The notes beneath the pieces were generated by a model. The model saw only the letters and a list, made by a program, of their open reading frames with translations. It was not told the DNA's origin and made no database searches. Position numbers and translations under genes: made by a program. A stretch of 40,510 nucleotides of DNA from DASXUC01 sp036505015 (GTDB lineage: Bacteria; Sysuimicrobiota; Sysuimicrobiia; Sysuimicrobiales; Kaftiobacteriaceae): NCBI GenBank assembly GCA_036505015.1, contig DASXUC010000128.1, positions 1-40,510 of the forward strand, given 5' to 3'. Positions 23,841 through 31,820 of this stretch are shown here, in pieces. The first letter of the stretch is position 1; the number at the start of each line of letters is the position of its first letter.

Positions 23841-25685
23841 CTAATACGCGAACGTGATCTGCCTTAGTTTCTCGACCGCGGCCGGCCGGTCCCGGGCGGC
23901 CACGAGCTGCTTGAGCGCGTCGAAGTCACGGAGAAATGCATCCCGGTCGAACCCGACCGTGCGGATCCGGAAGATGCGCTCATGCTCGGTGGGCGCGAGC
24001 TCCTCCCGCCCCGCCACCAGGATTTCCCCCAACCGCTCCCCGGGCCGCAGCCCGGAGAATGCGATGTTCACGTCTACCCCCGGTTCCAGTCCGGAGCGGC
24101 GGAGGAAGCGGTCGGCAAGATCAACGATGCGCACGGGCTCGCCCATGTGCAGGAAGAAGATATCGCCGTGCCCGCCCATCTCGCCGGCGGTGAGCACGAG
24201 GTGGACCGCCTCGCTGGGCAGCATGAAGTACCGGGAGGCCTCCGGATCCGTGACCGTGATCTGGCCCCGCGTCGCCGCCTGCCACTTGAACAGCGGCAGT
24301 ACGCTGCCGTCGCTGCCCAGCACGTTGCCGAACCGCACCGCCACGATCTCCATCGTGTCCGACACCATGGACAGCACGACCAGCTCGGCGGCGCGCTTGG
24401 TCATGCCCATCACGCTGACCGGCTCGACAGCCTTGTCCGTGGAGATGAGGATGAACTTCCGCGCGCCACCCCGCGCCGCCTCCCGCGCGGTGATCTCCGT
24501 TCCGATCACGTTGTTGTCGATGGCCTCCAGCGGGTTGTCTTCCATCAACGGCACGTGCTTGTACGCCGCGGCATGATAGACGATGTCGGGGCGGTGCTCG
24601 CGGATCAACTCCCGCATGCGCGGCGCGCTGAGCACGTCCCCCACGGCCGGGATCAGCAGCAGGTTCGGGTAGCGTTCCCGCAGCTCCAGGGCCAGCAGGT
24701 ACAGCCGGCTGTCCGCCCGGTCGACGAGGACGAGGCGCTCGGGGTCCATCCCCGCGGTGTGCCGGGCGAGCTCCGCACCGATCGAGCCGGCCGCGCCGGT
24801 GATGATGATGCGCCGGCCGCGCAGGTGGTCATGGATCGCGGTCAGGTCGACGACCGCCACGTCGCGATCGAGCAGGTCCTCGGGGCGGATCTCCTGCAGC
24901 TGGGCGGCCTTGAGCTTGCCGCGCATGAGGTCGGACAGGTCGGGCACCCGCCGGAACGGCAGGCCGGTGCTCCGGCAGATCCGCGCCACGGCCTGGAGTT
25001 CCGCCCGGGTGGCCGAGGGGACGGCGATGATGATCTCGTCCACGTGCAGGCGCGCACAGACGGCCGGCAGCCGCTCCACGGCGCCGATGACCTCGATGCC
25101 GCGGATCCTGGACCCCCATTTGGTCGGGTTGTCGTCGACCAGCGCGACGGCGCGATACTCCAAGGCCGGATTGCGTTCGAATTCCCGCAGCAGCATTTCC
25201 GCGGCATCACCGGCGCCGACGACCGCGACCCGGCTGCGGGTCCCCCTCCCCCCGCGCGCGATGAGGTCGCGGAAGGCGATCGCCGCCAACCGGCTGCCGG
25301 CGATAAGCCCCGTCACGAAGCCCCAGTCCAGGATGTAGACCGTGCGGGGGTATTCCTTTCCAAACACGATCACGGCGGCGGCAATGAAGACGAGCGAGGA
25401 CATCGTCGTGGCTTTCACGATGGTCAGCAGATCGCTGATGCTCGCGTAGCGCCAGAGACCGCGGTGCAGGCGGAAGAAGTAGAATCCCGTCAGCCGGATC
25501 AGCTCGACCAGCGGCAGCGACGCCAGGAAGATTCGCCACGGCCGGGGCGGGATCTCGAAATCGAACCGCACGAGAAACGCGGCCAGGTACGATGCGGCAA
25601 CGATCAGCGGGTAGATCGTGCCCAGCAGGACCCAGCGCCATCGCTGCTGGCGCATCGCCGGCGGAGGTGCATCGTGTCCTCGCAT
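23841..25685 (-). CDS. Membrane nucleotide-sugar 4,6-dehydratase (WbpM/CapD/PglF type)
   Basis: 614 residues. Four hydrophobic helices in the first 140 residues, a cofactor-binding domain with VVGAGDAAEML (155-165), and a second NAD domain with ITGAAGSIGAEL (295-306), YHAAAYKHVPLMEDNP, and ISTDKAVEPVSVMGMTKR (414-431). The catalytic position normally held by Tyr is Met426 ahead of Lys430, the S-M-K arrangement of the large WbpM-like dehydratases that act on UDP-GlcNAc. The product would be UDP-4-keto-6-deoxy-HexNAc, precursor of QuiNAc, FucNAc or bacillosamine. ATG at 25685 is preferred because AGGTG lies nine bases upstream; GTG at 25697 is the alternative. Confidence 0.88.
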   Translation of the reverse strand: MRGHDAPPPAMRQQRWRWVLLGTIYPLIVAASYLAAFLVRFDFEIPPRPWRIFLASLPLVELIRLTGFYFFRLHRGLWRYASISDLLTIVKATTMSSLVFIAAAVIVFGKEYPRTVYILDWGFVTGLIAGSRLAAIAFRDLIARGGRGTRSRVAVVGAGDAAEMLLREFERNPALEYRAVALVDDNPTKWGSRIRGIEVIGAVERLPAVCARLHVDEIIIAVPSATRAELQAVARICRSTGLPFRRVPDLSDLMRGKLKAAQLQEIRPEDLLDRDVAVVDLTAIHDHLRGRRIIITGAAGSIGAELARHTAGMDPERLVLVDRADSRLYLLALELRERYPNLLLIPAVGDVLSAPRMRELIREHRPDIVYHAAAYKHVPLMEDNPLEAIDNNVIGTEITAREAARGGARKFILISTDKAVEPVSVMGMTKRAAELVVLSMVSDTMEIVAVRFGNVLGSDGSVLPLFKWQAATRGQITVTDPEASRYFMLPSEAVHLVLTAGEMGGHGDIFFLHMGEPVRIVDLADRFLRRSGLEPGVDVNIAFSGLRPGERLGEILVAGREELAPTEHERIFRIRTVGFDRDAFLRDFDALKQLVAARDRPAAVEKLRQITFAY

Positions 25686-25734
25686 GCTCGCATTCACCTG
25701 GGCTGCGCGCGCGGGTCGGCTGCGCCGCGCCGGA

Positions 25735-26493
25735 CTATTCCGTACTCAACCGCGCCAGCGCGCCCCCATCGACAACAAGGGCCTGCCCGGTGATGAACGA
25801 CGACCGGCGGGAGTCGCTGAGGAACAACACGGCCTCGGCAACCTCCGACGGAGCGCCCACCCGCCCCAGTGCAGTCCTCTGTGCTACTTCGCCCAGCAGG
25901 TCGCCGACTTCCTGTCCACTCCGGCCGCCCCGCCGCAGCCCCGCACGCAGCATCGCCGTGTCGACCGCTCCAGGAAGCACGGCGTTGACACGGATCCCGT
26001 CAGGGGCGAATTCCAGGGCCATGGCCCGTGTCAGCGCGGCCACGGCGCCCTTGCTCGCCGCATAGGTGGCTACGCCGGCCGAGGTCGCCAGCGCGTGCAC
26101 GGACGACACGTTGACGATGCTGCCGCGCGCCGCGCGGAGCAGCGGAAAGGTGGCCTGCGCGAGCAGGAACGTCGCCCGCGCGTTGGTCGCCAGGCTGAGA
26201 TCCCATTCGTCCACGGTCGTTTCCAGGAGTGGCTTGCCGATCAGCACCGCGGCGTTGTTGACCAGCGCATCGAGGCGGCCGCTGCGCTCGGCTTCGCGCG
26301 CCACGATGGAGATGCCCTCGAGTGCGGCGAGGTCCGCCGCGACGTAGCGTGCGGCGCCGTCGATCCCTGGATTCGGTGCAAGGTCGGTGGCCAGCACGGT
26401 CCAGCCCGCGCCGGCAAACACGGCGCTGATCGCCCGGCCGATGCCCCCTGCCGCGCCGGTGACCAGCGCGATCGGGGTCACGCCCGCGTCCAT
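25735..26493 (-). CDS. Short-chain dehydrogenase/reductase
   Basis: 252 residues, classical SDR. NAD(P) site LVTGAAGGIGRAI (10-22), NNAA (98-101), catalytic Ser in IVNVSSVHA, Y-A-A-S-K with the Tyr and Lys, and the PG turn VLPGAVDTAM. FabG-like in sequence, but the context (GT2, aldolase, cytidylyltransferase, D-2-hydroxyacid dehydrogenase) suggests a sugar or keto-acid substrate. It starts with ATG at 26493, overlapping the dehydrogenase end by 16 bases, and its stop is 49 bases before the dehydratase start. The short gap holds nothing recognisable. Confidence 0.85.
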   Translation of the reverse strand: MDAGVTPIALVTGAAGGIGRAISAVFAGAGWTVLATDLAPNPGIDGAARYVAADLAALEGISIVAREAERSGRLDALVNNAAVLIGKPLLETTVDEWDLSLATNARATFLLAQATFPLLRAARGSIVNVSSVHALATSAGVATYAASKGAVAALTRAMALEFAPDGIRVNAVLPGAVDTAMLRAGLRRGGRSGQEVGDLLGEVAQRTALGRVGAPSEVAEAVLFLSDSRRSSFITGQALVVDGGALARLSTE

Positions 26494-27425
26494 CGCTTCA
26501 ACTCGTCCAGCAGGTTCGCCACCGCCTGGGCATGGATTCGCTCAAACGCCGCCGGGCTGGCATTGGCGGCGTGCGGCCCCAGGAGGACCTGATCCATGCC
26601 CCGCAGCGGGCTGTCGGCCGGCAGGGGCTCGACCTCGAACACATCCAGGGCGGCCCCCCCGATCTGCGTGCGCCGCAGGGCCTCGATCAGCGCGGGTTCA
26701 TCCACCAGCTTCCCCCGCGCGGTGTTGATCAACACGGCGTGGGAACGCATCAGACCGAGCGCCCGCGCCCCGATCAGGTGATACGTCTCGGGCGTGAGGG
26801 TGCAGTTGAGACTGACGAAGTCAGATGCCGCCAGCAGCTCATCGAGGGTCGAGATCGTCAGGCCGGTCTGCGCGGCGAATCCCGGATCGACGGCCACGAC
26901 ATCATGGCCGATGACGCGCATGCCGAACGCGGCCGCCCGCGTCACCACCGCCCGCCCGATGCTGCCGACGCCGATCACGCCCAGGGTGGACTCCCGCAGC
27001 GACCGCGCGGGCAGCCGTTCCCACCGCCCCTGCTTCATCGCGCGGTCCAGCGCGGCGACCTGCCGCGCAAAGCACAGCACGTAAGCCAGCACCGTGTCGG
27101 CAACCGGATCGGCGAGCGCGCTGGGGGTGTTCCGCACCACGATCCCCCCGCGTGCGGCGGCGTCGAGGTCGATGGAGTCGACGCCGATCCCCCACTTGGA
27201 GATGACCTTCAGCTTCGGCGCCGCGGCGATGACCGTCGCGGTGTACGCGTCATCGCCGCAAATCGCGCCGTCGATGTCGCCGACCCACGGAAGTAAGTCG
27301 GCTTCAGACAGCCGCTGAGGGGCGGTCAGCACCACACACTCGATCCCTTCTGCGGCAAAGGTCGGCCGGAACCGCTCCAGCACCGGGACCAGATGTGGAG
27401 CCGAGATCAGTACCTTCCACGTCAC
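26478..27425 (-). CDS. D-2-hydroxyacid dehydrogenase (phosphoglycerate dehydrogenase-like)
   Basis: 315 residues. NAD site GVIGVGSIGRAV (149-160), then the catalytic trio of the family: Arg237 in INTARGKLVDE, Glu266 in DVFEVEP and His285 in LLGPHAANAS. The N-terminal substrate domain is complete and there is no ACT regulatory domain. The family interconverts 2-keto acids and D-2-hydroxy acids. GTG start at 27425, GTGA overlap with the GT2. Beside an HpaI-type aldolase it might reduce or supply a 2-keto acid used for an unusual acidic sugar or side group such as a glyceryl or lactyl ether (inference). Confidence 0.87.
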   Translation of the reverse strand: MTWKVLISAPHLVPVLERFRPTFAAEGIECVVLTAPQRLSEADLLPWVGDIDGAICGDDAYTATVIAAAPKLKVISKWGIGVDSIDLDAAARGGIVVRNTPSALADPVADTVLAYVLCFARQVAALDRAMKQGRWERLPARSLRESTLGVIGVGSIGRAVVTRAAAFGMRVIGHDVVAVDPGFAAQTGLTISTLDELLAASDFVSLNCTLTPETYHLIGARALGLMRSHAVLINTARGKLVDEPALIEALRRTQIGGAALDVFEVEPLPADSPLRGMDQVLLGPHAANASPAAFERIHAQAVANLLDELKRWTRA

Positions 27426-28411
27426 GGGAGTTTGCGTACCGCTGCGGCGTTGGTCTCCTTCGCGCCGATGCGATCGTAGTCAATCGCGCGTCCGTCCCGC
27501 GGCGGGCTGGCCTCCTCTGCGATGCGCCGGACGCCGAGAGGATAGTAGAAGGTTTGCTTCAGGGCGCGCGGGATCGGCCCGCGGTGCGCAAACCCGCGGT
27601 AGGTGCCCCAGAACTGCATCAGCCGGAAGGTCGGGATCGCGGTCAGGTTGGCCGCCAGCGCGCGCTCCCGCGCGGCGTGGGCGTAGTCGCTGGCCACGTT
27701 GCGCGCCACCAGCCGCAGGACGTCCCAGAACCGGAAGTGCTCATGGGGAAAGATACGCTTCAGGGCCATCGCCTCACGGCGGTAGCGCAGGAACACCTGC
27801 CGCCAGGTCTCCCGATGCACGTGCACGACCTCCGCATTGGCCGCGTAGGCCAGGCGGTACCCCTGGGCCAGGATGCGGTGGGCCCAGTCGAGGTCCTCCA
27901 GACCCGTCAGGTCCTCGTCGTAAGGCCAGCGGCTCCACAGCGCGCGGCGGATCGCGGCGTTGGCGTTGTTGCAGAACGGATGGGTCTGGGACGGATTGGA
28001 CTGCGCCGGGAACCAGGCGCTGAAGATTTGGCGTTCCGAATACTGGGTGCCGGCATCGCCGCGCTGCCGTCCGTACACCAGCGCGATCTGCGGATCGGCA
28101 AACGGCGCCAGCAGCTGCTCGAGCCAGTCGTCATACACTGGATACGTGTGTGCGCTGGCGATCACGACGTACTCGCCGCCGGCCGCCTGGCAGCCGGCGT
28201 TCAGCGAGCGGCCGAAGGAAAATTCATCGGGCCGGATCGTCAGCACCCGCACCGGGTAGCGCGATGCGATGTCGAGCGTCGCGTCGGTCGACCCCGAATC
28301 GACGACGAGCACTTCGCGATCACCCATCGTCTGGTGCATGATGCCGTCGAGCAGCCGGCCGATGTGGGCCTCCTCGTTGAAACAGCGGATGACGATCGAG
28401 GCTCTGGGCAT
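27422..28411 (-). CDS. Glycosyltransferase family 2
   Basis: 329 residues. GT-A fold start SIVIRCFNEEAHIGRLLDGI (5-24), VVDSGSTDATLDIA (36-49), and the catalytic-base region GLEDLDWAHR (170-179). Where many GT2 enzymes show D-x-D, this one has ASAHTYPV (85-92), as in one subfamily of bacterial GT2 proteins. It is the only GT2 in the window and sits inside the aldolase/cytidylyltransferase module, so it might use the product of that module, although CMP-sugar donors are unusual for GT2. ATG at 28411 overlaps the aldolase stop by one base. Confidence 0.88.
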   Translation of the reverse strand: MPRASIVIRCFNEEAHIGRLLDGIMHQTMGDREVLVVDSGSTDATLDIASRYPVRVLTIRPDEFSFGRSLNAGCQAAGGEYVVIASAHTYPVYDDWLEQLLAPFADPQIALVYGRQRGDAGTQYSERQIFSAWFPAQSNPSQTHPFCNNANAAIRRALWSRWPYDEDLTGLEDLDWAHRILAQGYRLAYAANAEVVHVHRETWRQVFLRYRREAMALKRIFPHEHFRFWDVLRLVARNVASDYAHAARERALAANLTAIPTFRLMQFWGTYRGFAHRGPIPRALKQTFYYPLGVRRIAEEASPPRDGRAIDYDRIGAKETNAAAVRKLP

Positions 28412-29190
28412 CAGCGCTGTTCGCCGTCCAGCAGGCGGCGGATCTCGGCGAGGCCTCGCCGCGAGGCCTCCAGGAGCATCGTGATGTCGAGACTGTAGGC
28501 GATCATGCGATAGCCTTGATCCGCGCGCCGGCGCACGTCGGCCGGGTTGGGCTGGATGACGTGGATCCCGGGCGCCACCTCGTGGTGCCGGCAGGCCTCC
28601 AGCACCCGGCGCTCGGCGTCCCGCATCAGGTGGTGATCGAACTGACCGGTGATCCCCAACGACGCGCTGAGGTCGTACGGGCCGATGAACGCGGCGTCAA
28701 TGCCGGGTACCCCGAGGATCTCGTCGATCGCGGCGACGCCGTCGGCGTGCTCGATCTGGACGCAGACCAGCGACGCGTCGTTGGCCGAGGCCACGGACTC
28801 ATCGAGCTGCATGCCGTAGACGTTGGCCCGCGCGTAGCCGACGCCGCGGCTGCCCTGCGGTGGATACTTCACCGCGGAGACGACTTCCGCCGCGTGCTCG
28901 GGAGTATTGATCAGCGGGGCGATCACGCCGCCGGCCCCGGCGTCCATGTACCGCTTGATGGTGGCGTAATCGTGCCCCGGCAGGCGCACCAGCGGGGCGC
29001 AAACCGGATTGCCGGACCGGATGGCCTGGAACAGGACCTGCGCCTGCGGCAGGTCGATGGCCGAATGCTCGGCATCCACGGTCAGAAAATCGAATCCGGC
29101 GGCGGCCATCAATTCCGCGGCGATCGGACTTGCGCTGTTCACCCAGCTGCCGACGACACGGCCGCCGGCGCGCAATCTGTCTCGGATCAT
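28411..29190 (-). CDS. HpcH/HpaI-type class II pyruvate aldolase
   Basis: 259 residues. Key residues line up with the HpaI family: His42 in VDAEHSAID (38-46), Arg69 in PLVRLPGHD, Glu147 in QIEHADG and Asp173 in FIGPYDLSASLG, the last two being metal ligands. The family joins or splits pyruvate and an aldehyde to give 4-hydroxy-2-keto acids, for example 2-keto-3-deoxy sugar acids. ATG at 29190 follows GGGGGT at about four bases. The open frame upstream to 29253 is not needed. Placed between a GT2 and a CMP-sugar cytidylyltransferase, it probably acts in the synthetic direction on a 3-deoxy-2-keto sugar (inference). Confidence 0.88.
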   Translation of the reverse strand: MIRDRLRAGGRVVGSWVNSASPIAAELMAAAGFDFLTVDAEHSAIDLPQAQVLFQAIRSGNPVCAPLVRLPGHDYATIKRYMDAGAGGVIAPLINTPEHAAEVVSAVKYPPQGSRGVGYARANVYGMQLDESVASANDASLVCVQIEHADGVAAIDEILGVPGIDAAFIGPYDLSASLGITGQFDHHLMRDAERRVLEACRHHEVAPGIHVIQPNPADVRRRADQGYRMIAYSLDITMLLEASRRGLAEIRRLLDGEQR

Positions 29191-29218
29191 CTGCACCCCC
29201 ACCCCCGAAAGCCGCCGG

Positions 29219-29962
29219 TCAGGACGGAGGCGTGATGGAGGCCAGAATAGCACGGATTTCCGGCTCGTGCTGGATCCACCATTCGGCGACCGCCGCGTCG
29301 AACAGCGTATGGATGTCGCGGCCGGTCACCCACGGCCGCACGATCGGCGCGCAGCGGCGGCCCATCCACCACCAGGGGTTCGGCCCGTCGCGGCGCTGCA
29401 CGCATCCCTTGCGGAACGTCCAGACGCCTTGATCGTAGTAGTAGGCCTTGGGGTAGGATTGGCGTTCCGTCGACACCTCGCGGGTCTGCTCCCCAAACGC
29501 GGACACCAGACCGCCGTCGATCTGCAGCGCGCGGAAGGGATGGTCGTCGGCGGCTTCCCATACCGAGATCACGGAATCCAGGTCCGGCTGTGCCTCGAGC
29601 ATCGTCAACGACCGGTCGATCAGCGCGGCATCCACCATCACAGTGTTGCCCAGTAGCAGCACGACGTTCGCCAGGTCGCTGCGGCCGGCGTCCACGGATT
29701 CCACGGCATGCTTGATCACGTCGCCATGGTTGACGTGGTCCCCGGTCAGTTCGTCCGGCCGCCAGATCACCTCACAGCCCATCGACCGGCCGACGTCGGC
29801 GATTTCTTCACCGTCGGTGGAAATGTAGACCGCATCGACGCGTGCGGCCTCGCGGGCGGCCTGGATCGGGTAGGCGATCAGCGGTCTGCCGGCAACGGGA
29901 TAGACATTCTTTTGGACGATCGATTTGCTGCCGGCACGGGCGGTGATAATGGCGGCATTCAT
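29219..29962 (-). CDS. Acylneuraminate/Kdo-type cytidylyltransferase
   Basis: 247 residues. Nucleotide-binding signature AAIITARAGSKSIVQKNV (3-20) followed by GRPLIAYPIQAA, the counterpart of A-R-x-G-S-K-x-x-x-x-K-N in NeuA. IVSTDGEEIAD-like segment (YISTDGEEIADV) follows, as in the family. It would activate a 2-keto-3-deoxy sugar with CTP to form the CMP-sugar. A run of Trp (PWWWMGRR) near residue 195 is unusual. ATG at 29962 overlaps sulfotransferase 8 by four bases; the aldolase begins 28 bases downstream. No NeuB or KdsA homologue is seen in the window. Confidence 0.85.
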   Translation of the reverse strand: MNAAIITARAGSKSIVQKNVYPVAGRPLIAYPIQAAREAARVDAVYISTDGEEIADVGRSMGCEVIWRPDELTGDHVNHGDVIKHAVESVDAGRSDLANVVLLLGNTVMVDAALIDRSLTMLEAQPDLDSVISVWEAADDHPFRALQIDGGLVSAFGEQTREVSTERQSYPKAYYYDQGVWTFRKGCVQRRDGPNPWWWMGRRCAPIVRPWVTGRDIHTLFDAAVAEWWIQHEPEIRAILASITPPS

Positions 29963-30939
29963 CGCCCGCCCGACCTCCGCTCGGCGGCCGGGGCGGCCAG
30001 CGACGGCAGCCGTTCCGGCCGCACACCGGCATCGGCCTGATCCTTCGACCAGTACGTCAGATCCCGGCCCAGCAACGCGCTCAGGCGGACCACGTCTGGC
30101 GCGAACTCATCCTGCAGCTGAGCGCGCAGGTCCGCCCGCATCGGCCGGCGCGGTTCATAGTTGGTATTGAGAGCGAACAGCCACCCCCCGAGACGGCGGC
30201 GCAGCGGCCTGGGCACGCTACGCCGCGCGAGGGTCTGCATCATCGGTGAGAATTTCAGCCACGCCCGCAGGCGCCGGCTGCGCACGTGCTTGTTCGGATT
30301 GGCCAGGCCGACCGCGGGGGGGACGCCGGGGGTGATGTCGAGGAACCGGCAGAGTCCGGCGAACGCCCCCGGCGTGTCGCGCACGAAGTCTTCGAAGATG
30401 ATCACGTGCACCTGATCGGACGGGAACACGTCCAGGTACCGCTCCACCTGCACGGCATATTTTCCGATCTCACGGTAGAACAGGCAGGGAATCGGATACG
30501 GATTCGGCGGCAGCTGGCGGCCCGCTCGGCGCGCAGGCTCCGCCGCAAGCGCCGCTTCGAAGTCCTCGAGTTCCTCGTGTCCGCTGTACAGCCGCTGGCT
30601 GTGCAGGGAGTAGATCATATCCACCGGGTTGCGCAGCATGATCACGATCTTCGCGTCAGGCGCAAACGTCTGGATGCGCCGGGCGGCCTCGCGGGAGTAC
30701 AGGTAGTACACGGACGCCTCACCCACGGCCGCCTGCCCCGCCCCCGGCGTGAAGAGCGCCAGATAGGCGCCCTCGTCATGGGTGTAGCGGGGCGAGAACA
30801 GGTCGGGACAGAAGTAGTGCGGTTCCTTGCGCTCGGGCATGAAGACCTGCGGATGCCGCCGGAGAGAGCGGTGCATGCTCGTCGTGCCGGACTTCGGCGC
30901 GCCGACGATGAAGAAGGTGGGCCGCACCACGCCGGTCAC
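29959..30939 (-). CDS. Sulfotransferase 8, heparan-sulfate-type signature
   Basis: 326 residues. Loop FFIVGAPKSGTTSMHRSL (9-26), HPQVFMPERKEPHYF (29-43), GEASVYYLYS (73-82) and VIMLRNPVDMIYSLHSQ (99-115). The K-E-x-H-Y/F-F block after the loop is that of heparan-sulfate-type and related bacterial sulfotransferases. IIFEDFVRDTPGAF lies further on, as usual. Start GTG at 30939 (GGGGA five bases upstream) overlaps the stop of sulfotransferase 9 by four bases (GTGA). The open frame upstream is a shadow over that gene. The substrate is unknown. Confidence 0.87.
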   Translation of the reverse strand: MTGVVRPTFFIVGAPKSGTTSMHRSLRRHPQVFMPERKEPHYFCPDLFSPRYTHDEGAYLALFTPGAGQAAVGEASVYYLYSREAARRIQTFAPDAKIVIMLRNPVDMIYSLHSQRLYSGHEELEDFEAALAAEPARRAGRQLPPNPYPIPCLFYREIGKYAVQVERYLDVFPSDQVHVIIFEDFVRDTPGAFAGLCRFLDITPGVPPAVGLANPNKHVRSRRLRAWLKFSPMMQTLARRSVPRPLRRRLGGWLFALNTNYEPRRPMRADLRAQLQDEFAPDVVRLSALLGRDLTYWSKDQADAGVRPERLPSLAAPAAERRSGGR

Positions 30940-31820
30940 CGCCGTCCCCAGGAGAACCGCATGCCGAGTGCTGTTTCTAGCGCGGCGGTGTGCGGGGCGA
31001 AGTAGTCCTCCAGGCGCCGCCGCAGACCCGTGTCCAGCCCGGCATAGTGGCCGGCGTTGCGCCGAACGAATCCATCCACCGGGTGCCAGGGCGGCAGTCC
31101 GAGAAACTGCTCGACCCGTTCCAGCACCGCCCCCGGCGTGCTGAAGAACTCCTCGCTCTCGATCACCAGCAACCGGCCCCGCGGGACCTGTCGCCACCAG
31201 TTCTCCAGCTGCTGGAGGTACAGGCCCCGGGCGAGGTAGGACTGATGCCGGTGAGTGTCGCTGACATAGTCATCGTCCTTCAGCAGGTGCTGTTCCTCGC
31301 CGGCCAATCGCGCCGGCTCCGCCGCAAGCGCCTCCTCGAACGTGAGGTGTTCCCGTCCCTTGCCGACTTCCCACTGGTAATGCGAGTAGGCACGGTCCAC
31401 CGGATCGCGCAGCAGCGCCACCAACCGCACATCGGGGAGCACCGTCTGCACCCGGGCCGGCACGGCCGGGTGGAACAGGTAGTACGGACTCGCTTCCCCG
31501 GTCAGCGCTGTTCCCGTCGCCCGCCGTACGGACTGCATCTGCGCCGCCGTCGGAAAGTGCCCGCGATACCATCGCAGCCCACGGCGGTGGCGCACATCGA
31601 AGAAATGGATCTCCTTGCGCCGGGCGGGAAGCACGGAGGGATGGCGGCACAGCGTGTAATACAGGGTGGCGGTCCCCGCGCGCTGCGCGCCGAGGATCAG
31701 GAATTCCGGCAGCACCCGCCGGCTTGCCGAAGCCTGTCCGACCATGGCCTGAAAACGAGAGGCTCCCGCCTCATACGCCCGCAGGACCAGCCGCGTCATC
31801 GGATCCCTCACGGTGCTCAT
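30936..31820 (-). CDS. Sulfotransferase 9, heparan-sulfate-type signature
   Basis: 294 residues. Loop FLILGAQRAGTATLYYTL (40-57), KEIHFFD (69-75), WYRGHF (84-89), GEASPYYLFHP (108-118) and VALLRDPVDRAYSHYQWE (134-151). Among the nine this looks most like animal heparan sulfate 3-O- and N-sulfotransferase domains: E-x-H-F-F-D, then G-x-x-W-Y-x-x-x-F, then G-E-x-(S/T)-P. ATG at 31820 overlaps the deacetylase stop by four bases (ATGA), so deacetylase, sulfotransferase 9 and sulfotransferase 8 are translationally linked. The frame upstream runs over the deacetylase and was rejected. Confidence 0.88.
   Translation of the reverse strand: MSTVRDPMTRLVLRAYEAGASRFQAMVGQASASRRVLPEFLILGAQRAGTATLYYTLCRHPSVLPARRKEIHFFDVRHRRGLRWYRGHFPTAAQMQSVRRATGTALTGEASPYYLFHPAVPARVQTVLPDVRLVALLRDPVDRAYSHYQWEVGKGREHLTFEEALAAEPARLAGEEQHLLKDDDYVSDTHRHQSYLARGLYLQQLENWWRQVPRGRLLVIESEEFFSTPGAVLERVEQFLGLPPWHPVDGFVRRNAGHYAGLDTGLRRRLEDYFAPHTAALETALGMRFSWGRR

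Noticed and set aside
22311..25685. The two membrane genes as a single fused or frameshifted protein
   Set aside because: Each has its own stop, start and complete domain set, separated by 18 bases; they are two separate enzymes.
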